Shown here in pieces: positions 8,388 through 16,965 of a stretch of 64,000 nt of DNA (position 1 is its first letter; every line of letters starts with the position of its first letter). The notes below the pieces were generated by a model. It was not told where the DNA came from. It was given only the letters and a program-made list of their open reading frames with translations, and did not search any database. Position numbers and translations under genes: made by a program. The DNA is from Lawsonibacter asaccharolyticus (GTDB taxonomy: Bacteria > Bacillota > Clostridia > Oscillospirales > Oscillospiraceae): the NCBI GenBank assembly GCA_003112755.1, contig BFBT01000001.1, positions 186,001 through 250,000 on the forward strand. The letters are read 5' to 3'.

Positions 8388-9302
8388 TTGAGTATTCTCA
8401 ACAATCTCATCAACGGCATCAGTCTGGGCAGCGTGTACGCCATCATTGCCCTGGGCTATACGATGGTCTACGGTATTGCCAAAATGTTGAACTTTGCCCA
8501 CGGAGACGTCATTATGGTGGGGGCATATATCTGTTTTTTCACCATGAGCGGCCTGTCCGGCAGCTTTGAGGAGGGCTCTCTGGCCGGCGCCGTGGTCCCT
8601 GCTCTGGCCGGCGTGCTGCTGGCCATGGTAGTGTGCACCGTCCTGGGCATGGTCATCGAACGGCTGGCCTATAAGCCGCTGCGCCAGGCGCCCTCCCTGG
8701 CCGTGCTCATCACCGCTATCGGCGTGAGCTATTTCCTCCAGAACAGCGCTCTGCTGCTCTGGACCTCCAATCCCAAGTCCTTCTCCTCCGTAGTGGGCAC
8801 CGGCTCTATCAAACTGCTGGACGGCCAGCTCACCATCACCCACGTGGCCCTGGTGACGGTGGCTGCCTGCATCGTCATTATGCTGGGGCTCACCTGGTTC
8901 ACCGGACATACCCGCATGGGCAAGGCCATGCGGGCCTGTTCGGAAGACAAGGCGGCTGCCCAGCTCATGGGTATCAACGTGAACAGCACCATCTCCATGA
9001 CCTTTGCCATCGGCTCCGCCCTGGCAGCCATCGCCGGTGTGCTGCTCTGCTCCACCTACCCCTCCCTCATGCCCACCACCGGCGCCCTGCCCGGCATCAA
9101 GGCCTTTACCGCCGCCGTCTTCGGCGGCATCGGCTCCATCCCTGGGGCCATGCTGGGCGGCATCCTGCTGGGCATCATCGAGATCTTTGCCAAGGCCTTC
9201 AACACCAACATCTCCGACGCGGTGGTCTTTGCCGTCCTGATCGTGGTGCTGCTGGTCAAGCCCTCCGGACTGCTGGGCAAGTATGTGCCCGAGAAAGTGT
9301 GA
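8388..9302 (+). CDS. livH: Branched-chain amino-acid ABC permease
   Basis: The 304-aa, very hydrophobic protein starts at TTG (8388) after AAGAGGTG and has the LivH opening NGISLGSVYAIIALGYTMVYG and the central GKAMRACSEDKAAAQLMGIN loop that contacts the ATPases. It forms the membrane pore with LivM. The SVYAIIALG region and about eight membrane segments are typical of the family. Confidence 0.92.
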   Translation: MSILNNLINGISLGSVYAIIALGYTMVYGIAKMLNFAHGDVIMVGAYICFFTMSGLSGSFEEGSLAGAVVPALAGVLLAMVVCTVLGMVIERLAYKPLRQAPSLAVLITAIGVSYFLQNSALLLWTSNPKSFSSVVGTGSIKLLDGQLTITHVALVTVAACIVIMLGLTWFTGHTRMGKAMRACSEDKAAAQLMGINVNSTISMTFAIGSALAAIAGVLLCSTYPSLMPTTGALPGIKAFTAAVFGGIGSIPGAMLGGILLGIIEIFAKAFNTNISDAVVFAVLIVVLLVKPSGLLGKYVPEKV

Positions 9303-9312
9303 GGTGACCGAT

Positions 9313-10389
9313 ATGAAAACACGTTCCCTCCGCCGCAAGCGCCTCTTCGGCAATCTCCTCACCTACTGCATCGTTGCTGCCGCCTTTGTAATCCTTCAGC
9401 TTCTCAATGCCGGCGGGATGCTCTCCCCCTCCCTTCAGGGGCAGTTGGTCCCCATCTGTGCCTATGTCACCATGGCTGTGGCACTGAACCTGGTGGTGGG
9501 CATCTCCGGCGAGCTGAGCCTGGGCCACGCCGGCTTTATGAGCGTGGGTGCCTTCTCCGGCGTGGTGGCCTCCATCTCCCTCCAGGAACTGATCCCCATG
9601 GGCCCCCTGCGCCTGCTGGTCTCCATGCTCATCGGCGCCTTCTTTGCCGGCATCGCCGGCGTCATCGTGGGCGTCCCCGTCCTGCGCCTGCGGGGCGACT
9701 ATCTGGCCATCGTCACCTTGGCTTTCGGCGAGATCATCAAGAACATTATCAACATCCTCTATGTGGGCGTAGACGAGAACGGCCTCCACTTCTCCACCTC
9801 CAGTGAGGCGGCCCTCAACCTGTCTGAGACCGGCAAGGCCATCCTGAAGGGACCCATGGGAGTCACGGCCAACGTGAAGCTCTCCTCCTTCACCGCAGGC
9901 TTTCTGCTGGTGATGGTAGCCCTCATCGTGGTCCTCAACCTGGTGAACAGCCGTTCCGGTCGGGCCATCATGGCCCTGCGGGACAACCGCATCGCCGCCG
10001 AGAGCGTGGGCATCAGCGCCACCAAATACAAGCTGATGGCCTTTGTCACCTCCGCCGTGCTGGCTGGAGCCGCCGGCGCCCTCTATGCCATGAACTACTC
10101 CTCCATCGCCGCCAAGAAGTTTGACTTCAATACCTCTATCCTGATCCTGGTCTACGTAGTGCTGGGTGGACTGGGCAACATCCGGGGCTCGGTCATTGCT
10201 GCCGCCCTGCTCTATGTCCTGCCCGAGCTGCTGCGTGATTTCTATGACTACCGGATGCTGATCTACGCCATCGTGCTCATCCTGGTCATGCTGGCCACCA
10301 ACAACGAGCGCTCCAAGGAGTTTTTCTCCTCCCTGCGCCGGAAGATATTGGGCCGCGGCACCGAGAAAGGAGGCGCTCAGAATGGCTAA
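9313..10389 (+). CDS. livM: Branched-chain amino-acid ABC permease, second subunit
   Basis: This 358-aa membrane protein has LivM motifs: VGISGELSLGHAGFMSVGAF and the cytoplasmic loop GRAIMALRDNRIAAESVGIS. The start at 9313 follows GAGGTGA at the livH stop, so translation is probably coupled; an upstream GTG/ATG-type extension inside livH is less likely. The 3' end overlaps livG by 8 nt. Confidence 0.92.
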   Translation: MKTRSLRRKRLFGNLLTYCIVAAAFVILQLLNAGGMLSPSLQGQLVPICAYVTMAVALNLVVGISGELSLGHAGFMSVGAFSGVVASISLQELIPMGPLRLLVSMLIGAFFAGIAGVIVGVPVLRLRGDYLAIVTLAFGEIIKNIINILYVGVDENGLHFSTSSEAALNLSETGKAILKGPMGVTANVKLSSFTAGFLLVMVALIVVLNLVNSRSGRAIMALRDNRIAAESVGISATKYKLMAFVTSAVLAGAAGALYAMNYSSIAAKKFDFNTSILILVYVVLGGLGNIRGSVIAAALLYVLPELLRDFYDYRMLIYAIVLILVMLATNNERSKEFFSSLRRKILGRGTEKGGAQNG

Positions 10390-11239
10390 GGAATTTAAGA
10401 AAGGCAAGATGGTCCCCGTCCCCAGCCACTCCATCGTTCCTGAGCGGGATGTGAACAAGCTCCCCGTTCTGGAGTGCCAGCACCTGGGCATCGACTTCGG
10501 CGGCCTGACCGCTGTCAATGAGTTCAACCTCACCATCGGCCGCACAGAGATTGCCGGCCTTATCGGCCCCAACGGCGCGGGCAAGACCACGGTGTTCAAC
10601 CTGCTCACCAAGGTGTATCAGCCCACCCGGGGCACCATCCTGCTCAATGGCAAGGACACCCACGGCATGAGCACTGCCCAAGTCAACCGGGCCGGCATCG
10701 CCCGCACCTTCCAGAACATCCGCCTGTTTTCCAACCTGAGTGTGGAGGACAACGTGAAGATCGGCCTGCACAACCAGATCCGCTACCCCATGTGGGACGG
10801 CGTGCTCCGCCTCCCCAAGTTCTGGAAGCAGGAGAAGCTGGCCCGAGAGAGCGCCATGGAGCTGCTCTCCATCTTCGACATGCAGGACCTGGCCCACCAC
10901 CAGGCCGGCTCCCTGCCTTACGGCGCACAGCGCCGCCTGGAGATCGTCCGGGCCCTGGCCACCAACCCCTCCCTGCTTCTGCTGGACGAGCCCGCCGCCG
11001 GCATGAACCCCTCCGAGACCGCCGAGCTGATGGAGAACATCGTCAAGATCCGGGACACCTTCCAGATCGCCGTTATGCTCATCGAGCACGACATGAACCT
11101 GGTCATGGGCATCTGCGAGGGTATCTGTGTCCTCAACTTCGGACAGATCATCGCCAAGGGCACCGCGGAGGACATCCAGGCCAATCCAAAGGTCATCGAG
11201 GCCTATCTGGGCAGTCAGAAAAAGAAAGGAGGGGCCTGA
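10382..11239 (+). CDS. livG: Branched-chain amino-acid ABC transporter ATPase
   Basis: The 285-aa ATPase shows Walker A GPNGAGKTT, a signature region reading LPYGAQRRLEI instead of strict LSGGQ (normal for LivG), Walker B LLLLDEPAAG and the switch histidine in LIEHDM. It has an N-terminal extension of about 25 residues before the ATPase fold. It overlaps livM and is one base from livF. Confidence 0.93.
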   Translation: MAKEFKKGKMVPVPSHSIVPERDVNKLPVLECQHLGIDFGGLTAVNEFNLTIGRTEIAGLIGPNGAGKTTVFNLLTKVYQPTRGTILLNGKDTHGMSTAQVNRAGIARTFQNIRLFSNLSVEDNVKIGLHNQIRYPMWDGVLRLPKFWKQEKLARESAMELLSIFDMQDLAHHQAGSLPYGAQRRLEIVRALATNPSLLLLDEPAAGMNPSETAELMENIVKIRDTFQIAVMLIEHDMNLVMGICEGICVLNFGQIIAKGTAEDIQANPKVIEAYLGSQKKKGGA

Positions 11240-11240
11240 T

Positions 11241-11951
11241 ATGGACGCCATGCTGAAGGTAGAGGGCATCAACGTCTATTACGGCGCCATCCATGCCATC
11301 AAAGACGTCTCCTTTCAGGTAAATGAGGGGGAGGTAGTCACCCTCATCGGCGCCAACGGTGCCGGAAAGTCCACCATCCTGAAGACCATCGCAGGTCTGC
11401 TCACCTCCCATACCGGCTCCATCGAGTTCCTGGGCCAGCGCCTGGGGGGCACCCCGGCCCATAAGATCATCACCAAGGGCCTGGCTCTGGTGCCGGAGGG
11501 CCGGCAGATCTTCCTCCAGATGTCTGTGGAGGAAAACCTGGAGATGGGAGCCTTCACCCGCCCCTCTTCTGAGTTTGATGACGGCATCGCGGATGTGTAC
11601 CAGCGCTTCCCCCGGCTGAAGGAGCGCCGCCGACAGGTGGCGGGCACCCTGTCCGGCGGCGAACAGCAGATGCTGGCCATGGGCCGCGCCCTGATGTCCA
11701 AGCCCCGCCTGCTGATGCTGGACGAGCCCTCCATGGGTCTGGCCCCCATCCTGGTGGAGCAGATCTTCGACATCATCCAGGAGCTGAACCAGCACGGCAC
11801 CACCATCCTCCTGGTGGAGCAGAATGCCCAGATGGCCCTGTCTGTGGCCCACCGGGGCTATGTGCTGGAGACAGGCAAGATCGTCACCACCGGCTCCGGC
11901 GAGGAGCTGCTGGAGGACGAGGCAGTGAAAAAAGCCTATCTGGGCGGCTGA
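11241..11951 (+). CDS. livF: Branched-chain amino-acid ABC transporter ATPase
   Basis: This 236-aa ATPase has GANGAGKST (Walker A), LSGGEQQMLA (signature), LLMLDEPSMGLAP (Walker B) and LLVEQNA (switch), the standard LivF set. ATG 11241 follows AAGGAGG; a longer in-frame start inside livG lacks a ribosome site. It closes the liv operon. Confidence 0.93.
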   Translation: MDAMLKVEGINVYYGAIHAIKDVSFQVNEGEVVTLIGANGAGKSTILKTIAGLLTSHTGSIEFLGQRLGGTPAHKIITKGLALVPEGRQIFLQMSVEENLEMGAFTRPSSEFDDGIADVYQRFPRLKERRRQVAGTLSGGEQQMLAMGRALMSKPRLLMLDEPSMGLAPILVEQIFDIIQELNQHGTTILLVEQNAQMALSVAHRGYVLETGKIVTTGSGEELLEDEAVKKAYLGG

Positions 11952-11967
11952 CCGTCCCCTCTTCACT

Positions 11968-12000
11968 TTCCGTCCGCGGCAAACGTGGACGGAATTTTTT
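11968..12000 (+). terminator. Terminator of the liv operon
   Basis: Arms TTCCGTCC (11968-11975) and GGACGGAA (11987-11994) are followed by six T residues. Confidence 0.8.
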
Positions 12001-12051
12001 ATGCCGTGCCCTTTCTCATAAAATAACACACCAAAATGCAACATCCTGTCC

Positions 12052-12080
12052 TTGACCTTGTTTTTCTTTCGTGATAGGAT
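12052..12080 (+). promoter_or_regulatory. Promoter of the secreted esterase gene
   Basis: TTGACC (12052-12057) and TAGGAT (12075-12080) are separated by 17 bp, about 90 nt before the start codon. Confidence 0.6.
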
Positions 12081-12170
12081 CAAAGCACCAGATGCATGCA
12101 TCTCTTTGGCTGAACCACAGCCTTCCATAGGGGATCAGCATCTCAAATCAGGAAAGGAAGGAGAAAGAAC

Positions 12171-14036
12171 ATGAAACTCTTCCGCAAGCTTGCCGCACTG
12201 TCTCTGACCGCCGCGCTCTCCGCCGGCATGGTGCTCCCCGCCAGCGCCGCCTCAGCTCCCGCTGTGCAGGTAGGTGGAGGCACAGTGGACACCTCCGCCT
12301 ACATCAACGCAGACTCCCGCACCATGGTCCCTGTCACCATCGCAGAGGCGCTGGGCCTAGACTGCACAGCTGACGGCGACAGCGCTGCCTTCTCGCTGTG
12401 CGGCCGTTCTCAGACCTATAGCGCCGGTACCGCGGCAGGGGATACCACAGCTGCCCTTCAGAACGGCCAGCTCTATATCCCCCTCTACCATCTGGCTCAG
12501 ACTTTCGGGTACCAAGTGAGCTGGGACGGGGCCGCCCGCACCGCATCGCTGGACCGCCAAGCTTATCCTGCCCTCTCGGTGGACACAGAAAACCGCGCCT
12601 CCTTTGCTGCCGGTGAGACCGCTCTCCAGTCCGGTTTTGACTGGTACACTTGGACATTCCAGATCGACCCCGCCATGGACACCGTGGGCACCGCCGGCGA
12701 TGGCCTGGGCCTGCTCCGTTTCCGCCTGTACGTCCCGGAACATATTCAGGAGGGAGAGGACTACCCTCTCGTGGCTACCCTGGGCGGGCTGGGCAGCACC
12801 AATTCCTTCGCCAACAATGGCTACGCTTCCCGCGGCTCCGCCTTTGCCTCCGACGCATTTCAGGCAGAGCACCCCTGTTATGTCCTGAATATCACCGTCC
12901 CCTATGAGGCCTGCGTCAACTATGAGGCGGAGCTGGCCTATATCTATCAGTTCGGTGAGATCATCCGGACCATTGCGGAAAGCTACGGCAATGTAGACAT
13001 GGATCGAATCTACGCTACCGGCCACTCGCAAGGCGCAGGCTGGAGCTATGAGCTGGCCTCCGTCCAGCCCGAGCTGCTGGCTGCCATTCTCATCAACGCC
13101 GGCACTACCGTCCACACCACCTGGGGAAATCAGTGCGACATGCAGGCCATTGCGGATTCTGGCGTCAATGTCTACATCTGGCACGGCTATGAGGACCCCT
13201 ACATCCCGGTGAACGAGGCCTACCGCGCCTTCAATACCCTGACCAGCCTGGGCATGACCAATCTTGTCCTGGAGATCCAGCAGGGAGGCCACTGCAAATC
13301 GGACATGTTCTCTGATTCGGTCCCTACCTCCTACATGGAGTGGCTCTTCGATCAGGTCAAAGGCGTCCCCTGCACCGCCTCCCCCACTGTCACCACAGAG
13401 GGGACTCCTGCGGACTATGACTGGGCCGGCGTTCAGGTCCTTTCCTCTGTGGAGGGCTGGGCTGAGGCCAATCCCTATTCCTCCTGGACCGAGCCCGCCG
13501 ACAACGCCACCTGGGACCAGGTGATGGCCGGTGCCAACGCTCTGGTCCAGGGAGAGGGCGGCACTGGGAAGACCTGGCTGAGCAAGGTCCGTATCGGGGA
13601 CGAGACTGCCACCTCCTATGATGATGCCACACAGGACACCCCTGTTGTCACCATTCAGGCGGGTGACTCCGTCGCTGTCACTGTCCAAGGCTACACCGGC
13701 GGCTACGGCGATGACTGGGACGCCTTTGATCAGGAGTGGGATGTAGAGTGGGCTGTTTTGGAGGGAAGCGTCACTGACATCCAGCTGACACACGAAGCCA
13801 GCGAGACACCTCTCCTCCGCCCCGCCACCGTCTCCCTGGCCAATGGCGGCGGCCCCAATGTAAACAACTCCCTTTATAATGAAAATACCCTGGACGGAAA
13901 CCAGGTCTACATCAAGATCGACACTGCCCAGGACTTTCAGGGCGATTCCCTGAAGGTGGCGCTGCGGTTTATCCGCGATCTGGGCCAGGGGGAATACGCC
14001 TCCTACTGGCATGTGATCCAGTACCAGGTCCAGTAA
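12171..14036 (+). CDS. Secreted alpha/beta-hydrolase (PHB-depolymerase/feruloyl-esterase type) with N-terminal copper-amine-oxidase-like domain
   Basis: The 621-aa protein has a Sec signal peptide ending near ASA (residue 27). Residues about 30-130 resemble the copper amine oxidase N-terminal wall domain (NADSRTMVPVTIAEALG). Residues about 150-400 form an esterase-like domain with nucleophile elbow GHSQG (Ser286), WHGYEDP (Asp342) and GGHCK (His374), a plausible catalytic triad. The last 220 residues are beta-rich and unassigned. It probably acts at the cell surface on an ester or polymer; substrate is unknown. It is a single-gene unit with its own promoter and terminator. Confidence 0.8.
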   Translation: MKLFRKLAALSLTAALSAGMVLPASAASAPAVQVGGGTVDTSAYINADSRTMVPVTIAEALGLDCTADGDSAAFSLCGRSQTYSAGTAAGDTTAALQNGQLYIPLYHLAQTFGYQVSWDGAARTASLDRQAYPALSVDTENRASFAAGETALQSGFDWYTWTFQIDPAMDTVGTAGDGLGLLRFRLYVPEHIQEGEDYPLVATLGGLGSTNSFANNGYASRGSAFASDAFQAEHPCYVLNITVPYEACVNYEAELAYIYQFGEIIRTIAESYGNVDMDRIYATGHSQGAGWSYELASVQPELLAAILINAGTTVHTTWGNQCDMQAIADSGVNVYIWHGYEDPYIPVNEAYRAFNTLTSLGMTNLVLEIQQGGHCKSDMFSDSVPTSYMEWLFDQVKGVPCTASPTVTTEGTPADYDWAGVQVLSSVEGWAEANPYSSWTEPADNATWDQVMAGANALVQGEGGTGKTWLSKVRIGDETATSYDDATQDTPVVTIQAGDSVAVTVQGYTGGYGDDWDAFDQEWDVEWAVLEGSVTDIQLTHEASETPLLRPATVSLANGGGPNVNNSLYNENTLDGNQVYIKIDTAQDFQGDSLKVALRFIRDLGQGEYASYWHVIQYQVQ

Positions 14037-14071
14037 ATCGCTTCGCCGGTCCTCCTGACCATTGCCCGGCA

Positions 14072-14120
14072 GGCAGCAAAAAGAGAGGCGCTGAGCGCCT
14101 CTCTTTTTGCTGCCTTTTTT
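14072..14120. terminator. Bidirectional terminator
   Basis: A 20-bp perfect stem with a 3-nt loop, including AAAAAGAGAG/CTCTCTTTTT, is followed by six T residues. It separates the esterase gene from the convergent SLH gene. Confidence 0.93.
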
Positions 14121-14133
14121 CTGGGGGTCCCAC

Positions 14134-14883
14134 TCACCCCAGCTTTTGGAGCATCTGGACCGACATGACCAGGGCGGCCTGGGCCTGGATATCCGCCTGG
14201 GGATCGAACCGGTCCCCGCCTACGCCGGTGATGATCTCGTTCTTCTCCATAAAATAGACGCTGTTCTTCGCCCAGTCAGAGATCTCGCCGTCGTCCGCGA
14301 ACTCCTTGGCCCCCACCGAGCTGATGACAGTATCCAGCTTATGGTAGATACCGGCCAGCATATTCGACGCCTGCTGCTCCGTGAGGTTGGAGTCATCGTT
14401 CAGGTCGTTGTCCCTGCCGTACAGCGCCACCCACAGCAGGAATGCCTTTCTGTTGTCCTCGTTCCGATACTGGTACACCGCAGTCAGCATCACCGCCGCC
14501 TGTTCTCGGGTCACCGGCTCCTCGCCGCCGAAAGTGTCCTCCGTCAGCCCCGTCACGAACCCCAGCCCATAGGCCTTCAGCACCTCCGGGTCCTGGGTGT
14601 CCCGGAAGGGATTCTGCTTCGGCACCTCCGCCAGCTTCCCGCTCATAGCCTCATACAGCTTCACGGTCAGGGCAGCAAATTCCGCCCGTGTCATCTCCGC
14701 CCTCAGGTCCTGTCCCTCCAGGCACTCCGGCATCAGCTCCAGCCGGATGGCGGACTCCACCCGCTCCACCGCCCACTCATCCACGGTCTCGCCTGTAAAT
14801 ACCGACGCCGCGGAGACTGGCGCGGCCGTCAAAGCGGCCGCCAGGGCCCCGCTCAGCAGCGCGGACAACCATTTTCTTTTCAT
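14134..14883 (-). CDS. Secreted protein with S-layer homology (SLH) motifs
   Basis: This 249-aa protein has a signal peptide (KRKWLSALLSGALAAALTAAP, cut near VSA) and three SLH-type motifs: MTRAEFAALTVKLYEAM, VTREQAAVMLTAVYQY and the C-terminal QAQAALVMSVQMLQKL after FADDGEISDWAKNSVYFM. SLH domains bind pyruvylated wall polymers, so it is likely wall-attached, and it has almost nothing besides them. ATG 14883 is spaced correctly from GAAGGAA; a GTG 9 nt further upstream abuts that site. Confidence 0.85.
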   Translation of the reverse strand: MKRKWLSALLSGALAAALTAAPVSAASVFTGETVDEWAVERVESAIRLELMPECLEGQDLRAEMTRAEFAALTVKLYEAMSGKLAEVPKQNPFRDTQDPEVLKAYGLGFVTGLTEDTFGGEEPVTREQAAVMLTAVYQYRNEDNRKAFLLWVALYGRDNDLNDDSNLTEQQASNMLAGIYHKLDTVISSVGAKEFADDGEISDWAKNSVYFMEKNEIITGVGGDRFDPQADIQAQAALVMSVQMLQKLG

Positions 14884-15030
14884 CAGGTCCACTTCCTTCT
14901 TCTTGTCGCGCGCCCCGCCGGGGCGGCCCGTTCCCTTCTCCCTCTTGTCCTCGATTTGATTCTACACGCTTTTTTTCAAAAGCGCAATCCTCTTTTCTCG
15001 TCTGAAAATGTTGGAAGCCCTTTCCGCCCG

Positions 15031-15945
15031 TCAGCGGCGTTCTTTCTGCCTCCCGGCGGTCAGGAAAGAGAACTTCGTCTCAGAGCACACCACCGCCACA
15101 AAGATGCAGGCAAAGCCCACCGCCATGGGGAGAGTGACCAGATCCCCGTAGAAGAGGACCGAGCTGATGACGCCGAACACCGATTCCAGGGAGAGGATCA
15201 CCGACGCGGAGGCCGGGTCCGACCACACCTGCCCCACGTTTTGGAAGAGCAGGGCCACAGTGGTGGCCATAACGCACAGGTAGGCCATAGGCAGGCAGAC
15301 CGCCGGGTCCAGGAACGCCTGAGCGGGGAAGTTCTCGAACAGCGCTCCCCCTGCCCAGGCATACAGCGCCGCAAAGGCAAACTGGAATACGGTGAGCAGG
15401 TAGATGTCCTTCTCCGGGGACACTTTGGCCACCGCCACGATGTGGGCAGCGTAAAAGAAAGCGCAGATCAGGGTGAGCACGTCCCCTGCGTTGACAGACA
15501 GGTCCCCGTCCAGAGAGACCAGTCCCACTCCGGTGACACAGAGCAGGGCGGCCAGGATGTTGTACCGGTCCGGGCGCCGCCGGGCGGCTGCCCAGTAGAG
15601 AAAGGGGACGATCACGCAGTACACCGCCGTCAAAAATGCATTTTTGGAGGGTGTGGTCCGGTCCAGTCCAAAAGTCTGGACCGAATAGGCCAGGAACAGG
15701 AAAGCCCCTATCACCGCCCCACGCCATAGATAGTCCCGGGTAAAGCCCGCCCACTTCTTCCAGCAGACCGCCGCCAGCAGGACCGCGCCCGCAGTAAAGC
15801 GGATTGCCAGCAGGTAGAACACCGGGATCACGTCCAGGGCGTTCTTCATTACAAAGAAGGAGGTGCCCCAGATGATGGCTGCCGCGAACAGCATGGGCTT
15901 GGCCAGTTTTTTCATCACATGCGGAGACATGGCTTCACTTCCCAT
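15031..15945 (-). CDS. EamA-family (DMT superfamily) permease
   Basis: The 304-aa protein has about ten membrane segments arranged as two EamA repeats. It begins near KPMLFAAAIIWGTSFFVMKN and has the NAFLTAVYCVIVPFLYW segment of the family. Such proteins export amino acids, purines or other small metabolites; the substrate is not predictable. Internal ATG codons at 15930 and 15915 could also serve as starts. It is divergent from the HAD gene. Confidence 0.85.
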   Translation of the reverse strand: MGSEAMSPHVMKKLAKPMLFAAAIIWGTSFFVMKNALDVIPVFYLLAIRFTAGAVLLAAVCWKKWAGFTRDYLWRGAVIGAFLFLAYSVQTFGLDRTTPSKNAFLTAVYCVIVPFLYWAAARRRPDRYNILAALLCVTGVGLVSLDGDLSVNAGDVLTLICAFFYAAHIVAVAKVSPEKDIYLLTVFQFAFAALYAWAGGALFENFPAQAFLDPAVCLPMAYLCVMATTVALLFQNVGQVWSDPASASVILSLESVFGVISSVLFYGDLVTLPMAVGFACIFVAVVCSETKFSFLTAGRQKERR

Positions 15946-15946
15946 C

Positions 15947-15976
15947 TTGAACTAGTCTCCCCCGGCGTGGTATGAT
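15947..15976 (+). promoter_or_regulatory. Promoter of the HAD phosphatase gene
   Basis: TTGAAC (15947-15952) and TATGAT (15971-15976) with an 18-bp spacer begin next to the start of the divergent permease gene. Confidence 0.55.
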
Positions 15977-16103
15977 AGGAAAGAAGCATGCCGGGCCGGT
16001 CTGTCAAAAACGGAGCTATTATACCAGAAAACCGTCCCGGCCGCAACCCGGGGGCCGGCCCCGCCCCAGGCAGGAGGCCCCCATCCTGCACGGAGGTCCC
16101 GCC

Positions 16104-16754
16104 ATGTACTTTTTTGATCTGGACGGCACCCTGCTGGACTCCAACGGGATCTGGCTGGACATCGACATTGAATTTCTGGGCCGGCGGGGCATCTCGCCGG
16201 TGCCTGAGGACTACACCGACTACGTCACCCACCACAGCGCTCCCGACGCGGCCCGGTACACCAGGGAGCGCTTCTCCCTCCCGGAGACGCCGGAGGAGAT
16301 CATGGAGGGCTGGATGTCCATGGCCCGCTCCGCCTATGCTCACACTCTGCCCCTGAAGCCCGGCGTGCCCGCCTTTCTGGACGCCTGCCGCCGCCGGGGG
16401 ACACGGATGGCGGTGCTCACCTCCTGCATGCCTCCCCTGTGCCGCGCCGCCCTGGAGCACCACCGCCTTCTGGACTGCTTTGAGGCCGTCTACACCACCG
16501 CTGAGCTGGGAATAGAAAAGCGGGACCCGGCTCTCTACTGTCTGGCGGCGGAACGGTCGGGCGTCCCTCCCCAGTCCTGCCTCCTCTTCGAAGATTCTCC
16601 CGGCTACTGTGCTGCGGCCAGGCAGGCTGGCTTCACTGTGGTAGGGGTCTTTGACCCCCTTTTTGCCCCCCGCTGGGGGGAGATGGAGGCCCTGTGCCAC
16701 CATCGCCTGGAACGATTTGCGGATGCCTCTCCCACCCTCTGGCAGATTCCATAA
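16104..16754 (+). CDS. HAD-superfamily hydrolase (phosphoglycolate phosphatase/beta-phosphoglucomutase type)
   Basis: This 216-aa protein starts with the HAD motif I FFDLDGTLLDS (nucleophile Asp5, Asp7), has motif II at AVLTSC, Lys in GIEKRDP and motif IV LLFEDSPGY. The alpha-helical cap between residues about 15 and 80 indicates subfamily IA. It would remove phosphate from a small metabolite. The ATG at 16104 follows GGAGG by 7 nt and lies right before motif I, as usual; a longer in-frame ORF upstream is not needed. Confidence 0.85.
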   Translation: MYFFDLDGTLLDSNGIWLDIDIEFLGRRGISPVPEDYTDYVTHHSAPDAARYTRERFSLPETPEEIMEGWMSMARSAYAHTLPLKPGVPAFLDACRRRGTRMAVLTSCMPPLCRAALEHHRLLDCFEAVYTTAELGIEKRDPALYCLAAERSGVPPQSCLLFEDSPGYCAAARQAGFTVVGVFDPLFAPRWGEMEALCHHRLERFADASPTLWQIP

Positions 16755-16806
16755 TTTTGCTCTTTCCTGCCCCTGAAAATGTGTTAATGTTTTGTTAAGA
16801 TGTTTC

Positions 16807-16853
16807 TTGACTTTTGCCCGATTCCGCACTATATATATAGTTCGGAATCGGGC
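16807..16853 (+). promoter_or_regulatory. MATE gene promoter overlapped by a 38-bp palindrome (operator)
   Basis: TTGACT at 16807-16812 and TATATA at 16830-16835 (17-bp spacer) form a promoter. A near-perfect palindrome covers 16816-16853, with outer arms GCCCGATTCCG and CGGAATCGGGC around an ACTATATATATAGT core, so it spans the spacer, the -10 box and the likely start point. This is the arrangement of a repressor operator. As RNA it could also fold into a hairpin, but no T run follows. Confidence 0.7.
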
Positions 16854-16965
16854 ACTTTCTGTTTTAGACAAAGAAAGACCCTTATTTTTGTGAAAATGCC
16901 CGAGACCGCTCCCTCTTTCTGATCACATCTGCTCCGGTCTTTCGGAGCCTGAGGAGGCCCCTCTC

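Noticed and set aside
6927..9362. Very long open frame on the minus strand (811 codons) opposite the liv genes
   Set aside because: It is antisense to clear liv coding sequence, is Gly/His/Asp/Gln-rich in the way typical of reversed GC-rich genes, and has no ribosome site or recognisable domain. The same applies to similar long antisense frames at 1635-2753, 3191-4717, 5231-6622, 18610-21474 and 41847-43469.
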